Below, piece by piece: positions 11,351 to 20,040 of a stretch of 64,000 nt of DNA. Source of the DNA: Tridacna crocea (Eukaryota > Mollusca > Bivalvia > Cardiida > Cardiidae); assembly GCA_943736015.1 (NCBI GenBank), contig OX031071.1:29420619-29484618 (forward strand), read 5' to 3'. The translations under genes were made by a program, and so were the position numbers. The notes under the pieces are model-generated. The model saw nothing but the letters and a program-made list of their open reading frames with translations. It searched no databases and had not been told where the DNA came from. Each line of letters opens with the position of its first letter. The stretch's first letter is position 1.

Positions 11351-12358
11351 TATAGATAGTCTATTTATGTAGGATAATTATAAAAAAATGACCTTAAAAT
11401 TGCAATATTTGGATATTGTTGTTTCTGACTGTAAAAGGCTATAACTGGGTGCTTTAACATTTTTTAACAAAACTATCCTGTTTTTCACGACCAAGAAGAC
11501 AGCTGTTTAAGGGGCCTTTATACTCATTTTCAGCCAGTTTTAACTCATTTTGTTTTTTGTTTATCAAATTATAGCCAATCTTATATCTTCTTGCCAAATA
11601 TTGCACCTGACAGTTGCAAAGTTGCTTAGATTACGGTCGATAGAAAATACATTTGGTTGAATTGCGGCCTTCCATGTAAACAGACTCGTCGTTTCCGGGT
11701 TTTGAATCGAAGATTTTCTATATATCCTTTATAAACTCGGGTAGATTCATATGGTCATCGTGCATTCTGTCACGTGACTATATTTGAATTTCACTCTGCG
11801 TCTAGAGAGATAAAAAAAGAAAAATGGAGGCTTCTCTGTTGCAGCCTCGAAATTCAGACGGAGGTTTTGGCCTATATGCAAATTTCACCGTATCCGTCTG
11901 TAGGCAGAAACCAATGATACATTTCTGTGACACAATTGGTCAACATTTAATTCGTATGTGCATATGATTTCGATTTTGACAAGTCTAAAATTACATAATT
12001 TGGGGAGGGTTGGGAAGATATTGCATTCTTTGAAACAAATGTTGGAGAAATTGGCCACATGATGTTTTGGACAAAATGATCTTGCCCAGATCAATTGAGC
12101 TGGTCAAAAAAAAATAGATAGGAAAATTTGTGCAGATAAAAATATTCCTTTTTAAACATAGAAAAAAGTTAAAGGCCTATTTGCAGCAAAAAGTAAACAA
12201 TTTGTGTTATAATACCGGCATATGACTTATTCATAACATTTTAAAGGGAGTACATACATTACCGATACTGATAATAGCATAATCTGACAGTATATTACCG
12301 TACAGTTATCAATGTTGCAAAAATTACAGAAATTATAATCGTATATTGTTAAACTTAT

Positions 12359-12586
12359 TTAACCCATTACCACACAATCCCTACTCTTGACGACCCTGAA
12401 AAAGAAGCCTATTGAAAACATTGTGGGAAAAGGAGAAAATGCTGATAACCAGCATTTTCTCCTTTTCCCACAATGTTTTCTATCCTTCACAAAACAAATT
12501 TCAAATTTTCAGTCACTTTTATTTTGTTTTTTGCAAATCCTTTCGATTTGGACAAGCCTAAAATATCGCCGCTTCTAATGAGTTAA
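12359..12586 (+). mobile_element. TTAA-hp MITE, full length
   Basis: TTAA at both ends, CCCATTACCACACAATCCCT arm, near-perfect hairpin (TGCTGATAACCAGCA centre), AATTTTCAGTCACTTTTATT arm. Its right TTAA (12583-12586) is also the left TTAA of the next, oppositely oriented copy. Confidence 0.9.
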
Positions 12587-12811
12587 CCCACTGCCAAATG
12601 AGAAAAAAATAGGTTTGTCAAAATTGAAAGGAATTGCAGACGACAAAATAAAAGTGACTGAAAATTTGAAATTTCTTTTGTGAAGGGTAGGAAACATTGT
12701 GAGAAAAGGACAAAATGCTGGTTACCAGCATTTTCTCCTTTTACCACAATGTTTTCTAAAGGCTTCTTTCACATGGGCGTCAAAAGTAGGGATTGTGTGG
12801 TAATGGGTTAA
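12583..12811 (-). mobile_element. TTAA-hp MITE, full length, chained to previous copy
   Basis: Reverse orientation: TTAACCCACTGCCAAATGAG..TTGCAGACGACAAAATAAAA, hairpin with TGCTGGTTACCAGCA, then GGGATTGTGTGGTAATGGGT and TTAA. Shares a TTAA with the copy at 12359. The stretch 12812-13236 shows nothing recognisable. Confidence 0.9.
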
Positions 12812-13236
12812 AAGATTGATAGGTACTGTTATTCAGGATGAGTGAAAGCTTGATGATGGTACTACTGATCAGAATTAATTTTCAAAAGTCAACTCTTCCT
12901 GGTTGAGGAATTATCTCCGCTTGAACTTGACACGGTTTCCTGTCAAAACGCTGGCCGGGGTATTAAATCACATTCAGTGACAGCTCTAGTTTAAAACTAT
13001 TTCTTTCTGCTAGGAAATAGTACTAGTACTTTGACTAGGAGGTTCAATATTATAATTATTGTCATCTTCAAATAAATTCACATACTATTAAAAGGTATGA
13101 TTTACATTCAAATACAATTCTACACCTTATTGTTCACCCATGGCTGTTACTGAGCCTTTAAGCCTTCAACAAACGACAATAACGCGTCCACGTGTGGATG
13201 ATAAAGTAAAAGTGGCTCTTTTTATAGATGTCTCTT

Positions 13237-13662
13237 TGTTTAGGGTAGAAAACATTGGGTAAAGCAGAAAATACTGCTTACCAGCATTTTCTCCTTTCTT
13301 CTCAATGTTTTTGAAAGCCTTTCTTTATAGAGTTATCAGAACTTTGTACTGTGTGGCAAAGGATTATATGTTTACCACACAATCCCAAGTTTTAACTATC
13401 CTTGGAAAGAAGCCTTTTGAAAACAATGTGAGAAAAGGAGGAAATACTGCTTATCAGCATTTTCTCCTTTCTTCTCAATGTTTTTGAAAGCCTTTCTTTA
13501 TAGAGTTATCAAAACTTTGTATTGTGTGGCAAAAGATTATATGTTTACCACACAATCCCAAGTTTTAACTATCCTTGGAAAAAAGCCTTTTGAAAACATT
13601 GTGGGAAAAGGAGAAAATACTGGTTACCAGCATTTTCTCCTTTTCCCACAATGTCTCTATAA
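13237..13662. repeat. 173-bp tandem array of a fully palindromic TTAA-hp variant
   Basis: About 2.4 units of 173 bp. Each unit is inversely symmetric along its whole length: TTTACCACACAATCCCAAGT..GAAGCCTTTTGAAAAC, hairpin, then GTTTTTGAAAGCCTTTCT..TTGTGTGGCAAA. Both flanks are therefore the CACAATCCC-type arm, unlike the standard copy with two different arms. The array arose by local duplication. Confidence 0.8.
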
Positions 13663-13715
13663 TGTGACAGTTTTTACGGTGGCATAAAAAGCCAATTTTC
13701 TTGGTAAATACAAAG

Positions 13716-13948
13716 GTAACCCATTACCACACAATTACCTACTTTTGACGACCCTGAGAAAAAGGCCTTTAGAAAACATTGTGGGAAAAGTAGTAAATGC
13801 TGGTTACCAGCATTTACACTTTTTCCCACAATGTTTTCTACCCTTCAAAAAACACAATTAAAATTTTCAGTCGTCTATATTTATTTTGTCGTCAACAAAT
13901 GTGTTGGATTTGGACAAGCCTAAAATATTGTCGTATGGTAATGAGTTC
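13716..13948 (+). mobile_element. TTAA-hp MITE with paired hairpin substitutions and flipped centre
   Basis: The ends are degraded (GTAACCC..GAGTTCA). The stem carries GTAAATG against CATTTAC in place of GAAAATG/CATTTTC, a compensated change. The centre reads CTGGTTACCAG although the arms are in + orientation, where other copies have CTGGTAACCAG, so the centre is inverted relative to the arms. Confidence 0.85.
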
Positions 13949-13954
13949 ATATAT

Positions 13955-14174
13955 TTAACCCTTTACCCAAATGAAAAAAATACACTTGTCCAAAAGAGTT
14001 GGAGACGACAATTTAAAAGCGGCTTGAACGATAAAATTTGTCTTTGACATGAAAGAAAATATTGTGGGAAAAGGAGAAAACACTGGCTACCTGTATTTTT
14101 TCCTTTTCACAAAATATTTTCCAAAAGTCTTTATCTAAGGTTTGGTAAAATTCAGTTTTGTGGTTAAGCGTTAA
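13955..14174 (-). mobile_element. TTAA-hp MITE just upstream of the TRIM-like coding exon
   Basis: Diverged copy with TTAA at both ends and an eroded hairpin (GAGAAAACACTGGCTACCTG). Its right TTAA ends 34 bp before the splice acceptor of the TRIM-like exon, so it lies inside the upstream intron. Confidence 0.8.
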
Positions 14175-14191
14175 TGTTTGTTAATGTTTGT

Positions 14192-14208
14192 TTTCTTTCT
14201 ATTTATAG
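14192..14208 (+). promoter_or_regulatory. Splice acceptor of the TRIM-like exon
   Basis: The pyrimidine-rich TTTCTTTCTATTTATAG ends at 14208, 24 bases before the ATG at 14233. It implies at least one upstream non-coding exon that I cannot place. It is the best-supported splice site on the plus strand. Confidence 0.65.
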
Positions 14209-14232
14209 ACGTGACATCTTGCACCTGGCATT

Positions 14233-15987
14233 ATGGAAGTGTCTGGACGAAATCAGACAGGGAGTGCCGCCACAACAACAGGTGTTCAATGTGATCCTTG
14301 TTTATTGCTGAATAAAAATGAAAATGCTATACAGTATTGTGTAGACTGTGACGAGTTTTTCTGCTCTAATTGTTCATATGTGCATAAAATGTTAAAAGTA
14401 TCAAGAAATCACAAATTTTTATCTGGAAATGAAATGCCGCAACAAAAACTGACCTCAACAGAGGAAAATGTCTGTTCTAAACACAGTGGGGAAATATTAA
14501 AGTACTATTGTAAGATTCATAAGAACTTTTACTGCACAGTTTGTATAACTCTTGATCACAAGAATTGTTCCATTGAATATATAGATGACATTGCACAAGA
14601 CTTTGAGACAAGTCCAGAGTATACAACTTTAACAGAGAAATTATCAAGTCTTCTGCAGCTGTTAAAAGATATAAAGAAAACTTCCACAAGACACAGTCAA
14701 GACTTACAAACAGTGCACACCCAGTTTGTAGCAGATGTGAAATCCTTTCGTACAGAAATCAACAACCTTCTAGATTCCATGGAAACAACCATTTTGAAGG
14801 AAGCCCAGGATGTGAAGGAGTTTGATACAAAATCTGCTCAAACTGTGTCTACAACGTGTGATACAATGACCACAGACATCAATGAAATTGTCTCTAACTT
14901 AGACAAACATAAACAATACAAACAACAGCGACCGTTGGTGATCTCTGCAAAGAAAGCTGAAACCCTGATTTCTGACATAGAACACAAAATGGCGGACATA
15001 TCCAGTCAAAACAAAATTAGAAATTATAAATTTCACAAAAATGAGGAATTGCTGCATTCACTTCAATCTATGTGCAATCTTGGTACATTAGTGGATAGAG
15101 AGAAGGAGGGAGGAAAAACAGAAATGGAGAGAAAGGAGAAAGAAAACGTAAAGCTGGTCAACAAAGACCCCAAATCTGTTAGAACCCGTTATGTAGGACA
15201 AATCAATGTTAAACATTCAGAAGATAAAAATGACTGTGACATTACAGGCAGTGTAATGATAGATCCATACAGAATAGTTCTAACAGATTGTAGGAACTCC
15301 AGTGTAAAACTTGTAAATGTTGACAGTAAGAGTATTCTATCTTATCTAAAACTTTCCACACAACCATGGGATGTTACTTGTATTGATAAAAGTCAGCTTG
15401 TCATTACATGTAACAATAAATTAGTTTTTGTAAATGTTGGACAGACTTTGACTGTAAACAAAGAACTTCAAGTTAATGGATACTGTAGAGGAATTATTTT
15501 TAATGATAATCAATTATTTGTGTCATTTGTTACACCAAAACCTGCTGTTAAATTAATCAGTCTACATGGAGAAATATTGAAAACATTTTCTACAGACCAA
15601 AATGGACAACCTATGTTTAAATGTCCCTGGTATATTTGTCTTAGTAATTCCAAGTCTACACTATTTGTTAGTGACCGGGAGACAAACAGTGTGACAAGTG
15701 TTGAACTACATGGTAAAGTTCAAAATGTTTATAGAGATACTAACCTGAAGTCTCCTCGTGGTCTGACTGTAGATAGATATGATAATATTTATATAGCTGG
15801 ACGTCACTCAGACAACATACACCAGATATCTACACAGTGTAGACCCATACAAATATTACTGGATAAAACGCAAGGAATGGAAGTTCCACAGTCAGTGACA
15901 TATTGTGAAACAGAAAACAAACTTTATATCAGCCATGATTGGGGTACATATAAAAGAAATGTTTTGTCAGTTTATCAACTACAGTAG
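14233..15987 (+). CDS. TRIM-like protein: two B-boxes, coiled coil, NHL-like propeller, no RING
   Basis: The 584-residue product is encoded in one exon, as in many bivalve TRIM-like expansions. Residues about 20-60 form a first B-box-like zinc finger (C20-x2-C23, C36-x2-C39, C44-x2-C47, H51, H60). Residues 81-112 form a B-box 2 type finger (C81-x2-H84, C93-x2-H96, C101-x2-C104, H109). A helical, Lys/Gln/Glu-rich coiled coil runs from about 130 to 285, then a charged linker. The C-terminal region from about 320 looks like a six-bladed propeller; the clearest NHL-type blade is SPRGLTVDRYDNIYIAG near residue 507. No RING finger precedes the B-boxes, so autonomous E3 ligase activity is not expected; relatives act as scaffolds or in innate immunity, but this one's role is unknown. 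The ATG is chosen because it is the first in frame after the acceptor. No close AATAAA signal is seen downstream. Confidence 0.93.
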   Translation: MEVSGRNQTGSAATTTGVQCDPCLLLNKNENAIQYCVDCDEFFCSNCSYVHKMLKVSRNHKFLSGNEMPQQKLTSTEENVCSKHSGEILKYYCKIHKNFYCTVCITLDHKNCSIEYIDDIAQDFETSPEYTTLTEKLSSLLQLLKDIKKTSTRHSQDLQTVHTQFVADVKSFRTEINNLLDSMETTILKEAQDVKEFDTKSAQTVSTTCDTMTTDINEIVSNLDKHKQYKQQRPLVISAKKAETLISDIEHKMADISSQNKIRNYKFHKNEELLHSLQSMCNLGTLVDREKEGGKTEMERKEKENVKLVNKDPKSVRTRYVGQINVKHSEDKNDCDITGSVMIDPYRIVLTDCRNSSVKLVNVDSKSILSYLKLSTQPWDVTCIDKSQLVITCNNKLVFVNVGQTLTVNKELQVNGYCRGIIFNDNQLFVSFVTPKPAVKLISLHGEILKTFSTDQNGQPMFKCPWYICLSNSKSTLFVSDRETNSVTSVELHGKVQNVYRDTNLKSPRGLTVDRYDNIYIAGRHSDNIHQISTQCRPIQILLDKTQGMEVPQSVTYCETENKLYISHDWGTYKRNVLSVYQLQ

Positions 15988-16057
15988 AAAACAACACATA
16001 CAGGTGACCTGCTGTAAGGATGAGTCTATTTAACCTTGTACCACACTGTTTTGTGTT

Positions 16058-16215
16058 TTTAACCCTTTACTACACCAACTTGACTTTTAATGACCCTGAA
16101 GAAGAATTGTTTGGGAAACATTGTGGAAAAAGAAGAAAATGCTGGTTACCAGCATTTTCTTCTTTTCCCACAATGTTTCCTCCAATATCAAAGACAGAAT
16201 TTATCATTTGAACAT
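16058..16215 (+). mobile_element. TTAA-hp MITE, right arm lost, compensated stem
   Basis: Lies about 70 bp past the TRIM-like stop codon. The stem reads AGAAGAAAATG against CATTTTCTTCT where the consensus has AGGAGAAAATG/CATTTTCTCCT, a paired G-to-A/C-to-T change. The centre is flipped (CTGGTTACCAG in + orientation). The GTCGTCTGC arm and right TTAA are missing. Confidence 0.8.
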
Positions 16216-16282
16216 CATTTTACTTGCTTATCCATTTTTTTCCCTTTAATAGTAAAGAGGTAACAATCGTGAGCCATAAGAC

Positions 16283-16352
16283 TTCATAAAAACATTGTGG
16301 GTAAAGGAGAAATTGTTCTAACTAGCAATTTCTCCTTTTCCCACATTTTTTT
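16283..16352. mobile_element. TTAA-hp MITE hairpin fragment, AATTG subfamily
   Basis: Only the hairpin remains: GGGTAAAGGAGAAATTGTTC, AACTAGCAATTTCTCCTTTT and CCCACAT. The AAATTG/CAATTT stem tip matches the subfamily at 41653 and 42463. Confidence 0.6.
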
Positions 16353-16435
16353 CTCCCCATTCAATGAACAATCTTGTGATTTGAGCAATATTTAATAGGA
16401 GAAATTGTAAAAATAGTAGATTTGTTCAACTTTCA

Positions 16436-16620
16436 GTAAGGTCCTGTGTGGCTCAGTGGTAAAGTGTAGGACTTGTGACCTGGAGGTCCCAGGTTCAGGC
16501 CTCGTTGGTTCCATTTTTTTTTTCACAGGAGTGTCCTCAACTCCCAGCATCGTTTATGTATTACTGTACATTGTGTAGATCAAGATCAGCCTGCACAGAA
16601 CATAAAGTTTGATCCTAGAT
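16436..16620 (+). mobile_element. tRNA-derived SINE
   Basis: An A-box-like TGTGGCTCAGTGGTAAAGTG and a B-box-like GGTCCCAGGTTCAGGCCTCG about 40 bp apart form a tRNA-like head. A T-run and the body module GTGTAGATCAAGATCAGCCT follow; that module recurs near 11060, 28320 and 30205. The acceptor-stem pairing and CCA context of a functional tRNA are absent. Confidence 0.6.
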
Positions 16621-16631
16621 ATAAATAGTTG

Positions 16632-16715
16632 TATAAAATAGAAATGTTTTGTCTGTTAATCAACTACAGTAGAAAACAACATATACTGTTGACATGTTGT
16701 ACGGAAATGTCTTTT
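16632..16715 (+). pseudogene. Duplicated fragment of the TRIM-like gene 3' end
   Basis: Repeats 15951-16028 with modest divergence: AGAAATGTTTTGTC, the codons for the last residues (ATCAACTACAGTAG) and the 3' flank AAAACAACA.ATAC..GTGACCTG-like. The rest of the gene is absent, so this is the stub of a local duplication about 680 bp downstream, most of which was lost. Confidence 0.7.
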
Positions 16716-16757
16716 TTCATCATCAATTGTTAACTGTAGTAGTAGCAGGAATGATAT

Positions 16758-16896
16758 TTAACCCTTTACTACACATTCCTGAATTTTAACGACCCTGAGA
16801 AATAAGCCTTTTGAAAACATTGTGGAGAAAAGGAGAAAATGCTGGTAACCAGCATTTTTTCCTTTACTTTTCCCACAAAGTTTTCTGACCAATTAA
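16758..16896 (+). mobile_element. TTAA-hp MITE, right arm missing
   Basis: Left TTAA, CCTTTACTACACATTCCTGA arm and hairpin, ending at TTTTCTGACCAATTAA. The terminal TTAA is shared with the next copy. Confidence 0.8.
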
Positions 16897-17121
16897 CCCT
16901 TTCCCAAACAATCCCTGGTTTTTACGGGTCTGGAATAGTAGCCTTTTGAAAACATTATGGGAAAAGGAGAAAATGCTGGTAACCAGCATTTTCTCCTTTT
17001 CCCACAATGTTTTCTACCATATCATAGACAGAAATCATCTTTTCAGGAAGAGTTGAATTGTCGTCTGCAAGTGCTTTCAATTTGGTCTTGTCCAAAAGTT
17101 TGTCATTTGGGAAAAAGTTAA
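16893..17121 (+). mobile_element. TTAA-hp MITE, full length
   Basis: TTAA at both ends, AATCCCTGGTTTTTACGGGT arm, perfect hairpin with CTGGTAACCAG, and GTCGTCTGCAAGTGCTTTCA arm. It shares TTAA with copies on both sides. Confidence 0.9.
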
Positions 17122-17360
17122 AGAACACGTGCAGAAAAGGAGAAAATGCTGGTAACCAGCATTTTCTCCTTTCTTTTTCCCACAAAGTTTTCTGACCGAT
17201 TAAAGAACACGTGTGTCATTTGGGCCACTATGAATGTATTGTCTGCAAATGCTTTCAATTTGGAAAGGTCAAAAATGTTGTTGTGTTGTAAAAGGTTAAC
17301 CCTTTGCTTCACAATTCGGAATTTAATAGAATTGAAAGAGACGGCTTTCAATTGTCTGTT
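17118..17360 (+). repeat. MITE-derived duplicated block, copy 1
   Basis: A hairpin remnant, then AGAACACGTGTGTCATTTGG, TGTCTGCAAATGCTTTCAAT and TGTTGTGTTGTAAAAGGTTA, then a second left end starting TTAACCCTTTGCTTCACAAT. The same block recurs at 19333-19483 and 19640-19803. A Helentron-like element was later inserted at its right edge (17361). Confidence 0.7.
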
Positions 17361-19076
17361 TTTAGCTCACCTGGGCACGAAGTGCTCATGGTGAGCTTTT
17401 GTGATCGCCCAATGTCCGTCGTGCGTCGTCCACAATTTCTTTAAACATCTTCTCCTCCTAAACCACTGGGCGGATCTTGGTGAAACTTGGCAGGGATGTT
17501 CCTTGGGTGAAGCTCTACCAAAGTTGTTCAAGAGATTGAATTCCAGCCATAACTCTGGTTGCCAAGGCAACCAAAAGGGAAAAAAATAGCAAAATCTTTG
17601 AAAATCTCCTTCTCTGAAACTAGAAGGCGTAGAGCTTTGATATTTGGTATGTAGCATCTCCTAGTGGACTTGTACCAAGATTGTTCATACGATGCCCCTG
17701 GGGTCAAAACTGGCCCGACCCGGGGGTCACAATTTTGAAACATAGGAACAAAGAAGGAAAACTTTAAAAATCTTCTTCTCTGAAACTAGAAGATGCAGAG
17801 TTTTGATATTTGGTATGTAGCATCTCCTAGTGGACCTCTACCAAGTTTGTTCATATGATGCCCCTGGGATCAAAACTGGTCCCGTCCCGGGGGTCACAAG
17901 TTTGAAACATAGCAACAAAGAAGGAAAACTTTAAAAATCTTCCTTTCTGAAACTAGAAGGTGTAGAGCTTTGATATTTGGTACGTAGCATCTCCTAGTGG
18001 ACCTTTACCAAGATTGTTCATATGATGCCCCTGGGGTCAAAACTGGCCCTGCCCCGGGGGGTCACAAGTTTGAAACATTTGAACAAAGAAGGGAAACTTT
18101 AAAAATCTTCTTCTCTGAAACTAGAAGGTGCAGAGCTTTGATATTTGGTATGTAGCATCTCCTAGTAGACCTCTACCAAGATTGTTCATATGATAATCCT
18201 GGGGTCAAAAGTGGCCCTGCCCCCGGGGTCACAAGTTTGAAACATAGGAACAAAGGAGGAAAACTTTAAAATTCTTCTTCTCTGAAACTAGAAGATGCAG
18301 AGTTTTGATATTTTGTATGTAGCATCTCATAGTGGATCTCTACCAAGATTGTTCATATGATGCCTCTGGGGTCAAAACTGAACCCGTCCCGGGGGTCACA
18401 AGTTTGAAACATAGGAACAAAGAAGGAAAACTTTAAAAATCTTCTTCTCTGAAACTAGAAGGTGTAGAGCTTTGATATTTGGTATGTAGCATCTCCTAGT
18501 GGACTTCTACCAAGATTGTTCATATGATGCCCCTTGGGTCAAAACTGGCCCAGCCACGGGGGTCACAAGTTTGAAACATAGGAGCAAAGAAGGAAAACTT
18601 TTAAAAAACTTCTTCTCTGAAACTAGAAGATGCAGAGTTTTGATATTTTGGATGTAGCATCTCTTAGTAGATCTCTACCAAGAATATTCATATGATGCCC
18701 CTGGGGTCGAAACTGGCCCTGCCCCGGGGGTCACAAGTTTGAAACTTAGGAACAAAGAAGGAAAACTTTAAAAATCTTCTTCTCGAAAAGTAGAAGATGC
18801 ATTTTGCACAGTTATATACCCTGTCAGAATTATTTGTCCTTGAACTTTTATATTTGGTATATGCTTTCATATTTGGTATATGCTTTCATTGTTTGTATAT
18901 GTGTCGCTGACCTATACCGTAATAGATTTGTTTATATATTTTTTGTTGATGACGAAAAACTTGTATAGTTTAAGTCAATAAAATATTCTGAAATATTCTG
19001 GTATTTATCTTCATTGTAGACCTTTACTGCTTAGTACTCAGGTGAGCGATATAGGACCATCATGGTCCTCTTGTTT
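17361..19076 (+). mobile_element. Complete Helentron/pearl-like element, seven 167-bp core units
   Basis: The 5' end at 17361 is TTTAGCTCACCTGG with the hairpin GCACGAAGTGC. Next come ATTTCTTTAAACATCTTCTC and seven core units spaced about 167 bp (landmark TTCTCTGAAACTAGAAG near 17611, 17777, 17945, 18112, 18280, 18447, 18614). The 3' end is CAGGTGAGCGATATA, hairpin GGACCATCATGGTCC and TCTTGTTT at 19076. The 5' AGCTCACCTG and 3' CAGGTGAGCG are inverse complements. No Rep or helicase is encoded. It is nested within TTAA-hp MITE sequence: MITE material resumes right after its 3' end. Confidence 0.8.
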
Positions 19077-19108
19077 CCTTTACTTTTCCCACAAAGTTTT
19101 CTGACCGA

Positions 19109-19337
19109 TTAACCCATTACCACACGAGAAAATTTTGGACTGGTCCAAATTGAAAGCATTTGCAGACGACAAAATAAAGGTGACTGAAAAATAGAAATTT
19201 GTTCTGGGAAGGGTAGAAAACACTGTGGGAAAAGGAGAAAATGCTGGTTACCAGCATTTTCTCCTTTTCCCACAGTGTTTTCAAAAGGCTTCTTTCTCAG
19301 GGGCGTCAAAAGTAGGGATTGAGTGGTAATGGGTTAA
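19109..19337 (-). mobile_element. TTAA-hp MITE, full length, compensated stem
   Basis: TTAA at both ends. The stem has CACTGTGGG against CCCACAGTG in place of CATTGTGGG/CCCACAATG, so pairing is kept. Arms GACGACAAAATAAAGGTGAC and AGGGGCGTCAAAAGTAGGGA. Confidence 0.92.
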
Positions 19338-19483
19338 AGAACATGTGTGCCGTTTGGGCCATTATGAATGTGTTGTCTGCAAATGCTTTCAATTTGGAAA
19401 GGTCTAAAATGTTGTTGTGTTGTAAAGGGTTAACCCTTTGCTTCACAACCCAGAATTTTAATAGAATTGAAGGAGACTGCATT
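19333..19483 (+). repeat. MITE-derived duplicated block, copy 2
   Basis: AGAACATGTGTGCCGTTTGG through TAATAGAATTGAAGGAGAC, about 90 percent similar by eye to 17200-17350. The units seem to have multiplied together with neighbouring MITE pieces. Confidence 0.7.
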
Positions 19484-19640
19484 TGCGAACGTTATGACAA
19501 AGGAGAAAATGCTGGTTTCCAGTCTTTTCCCCTTTTCCCAAAATGTTTTCCACCATATCATAGACAGAAACCATCTTTTCAGCAAGAGTTGAATTGTTGT
19601 CTGCAAGTGCGCCTTTCCATTTGGACTAGTCCAAAAGTCC
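19436..19640 (+). mobile_element. TTAA-hp MITE, degenerate
   Basis: Left end CCTTTGCTTCACAACCCAGA, eroded hairpin (GCTGGTTTCCAGTC), then GTTGTCTGCAAGTGCGCC and TTTGGACTAGTCCAAAAG. The right TTAA is lost. Confidence 0.65.
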
Positions 19641-19803
19641 AAAAGAACATGTTTGTCATTTGGGCCACTATGAATGTATTTTCTGCAAATGCTTTCAATT
19701 TGGAAAGGTCTAAAATGTTAATGTGTTGTATAGGGTTAACTCTTTGCTTCACAATTCGGAATTTTAATAGAATTGAAAGAGACGGCTTTCAATTGTCTGT
19801 TCT
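19640..19803 (+). repeat. MITE-derived duplicated block, copy 3
   Basis: AGAACATGTTTGTCATTTGG through GAGACGGCTTTCAATTGTCT; its right part is nearly identical to 17295-17360. It marks the same junction sequence that the 17361 element interrupts. Confidence 0.7.
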
Positions 19804-20040
19804 TGTATTAGACGTCATTTGTTTAACCAAATCCAACACATTGAAGGCTTCTGTTTGTTGCACAACAGATCACTTTTGAAAACAATGTAGTAAAAGCAGA
19901 AATTTATTTAATTGTACTTAATTATTCATTCTAAGGCAATTTAGTGTATGTCCTTACCAAGCATTTCCTAGTTATTATGATTCTGTTAAAGAAAATAGAA
20001 ACCATTGAGGGAAAAAGAGAAAATTATGGTAACCAGCATG

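Noticed and set aside
16955-17185. Many open frames of 60-90 codons reading KGENAGYQHFLLFPQCF and similar, on both strands across the window
   Set aside because: They are translations of the TTAA-hp hairpin, which lacks stops in some frames; the same peptide appears from inverted copies and stops at the repeat ends.
17367-18870. Reading frames in the 167-bp array
   Set aside because: They follow the tandem repeat period and stop within one or two units; no coding pattern.
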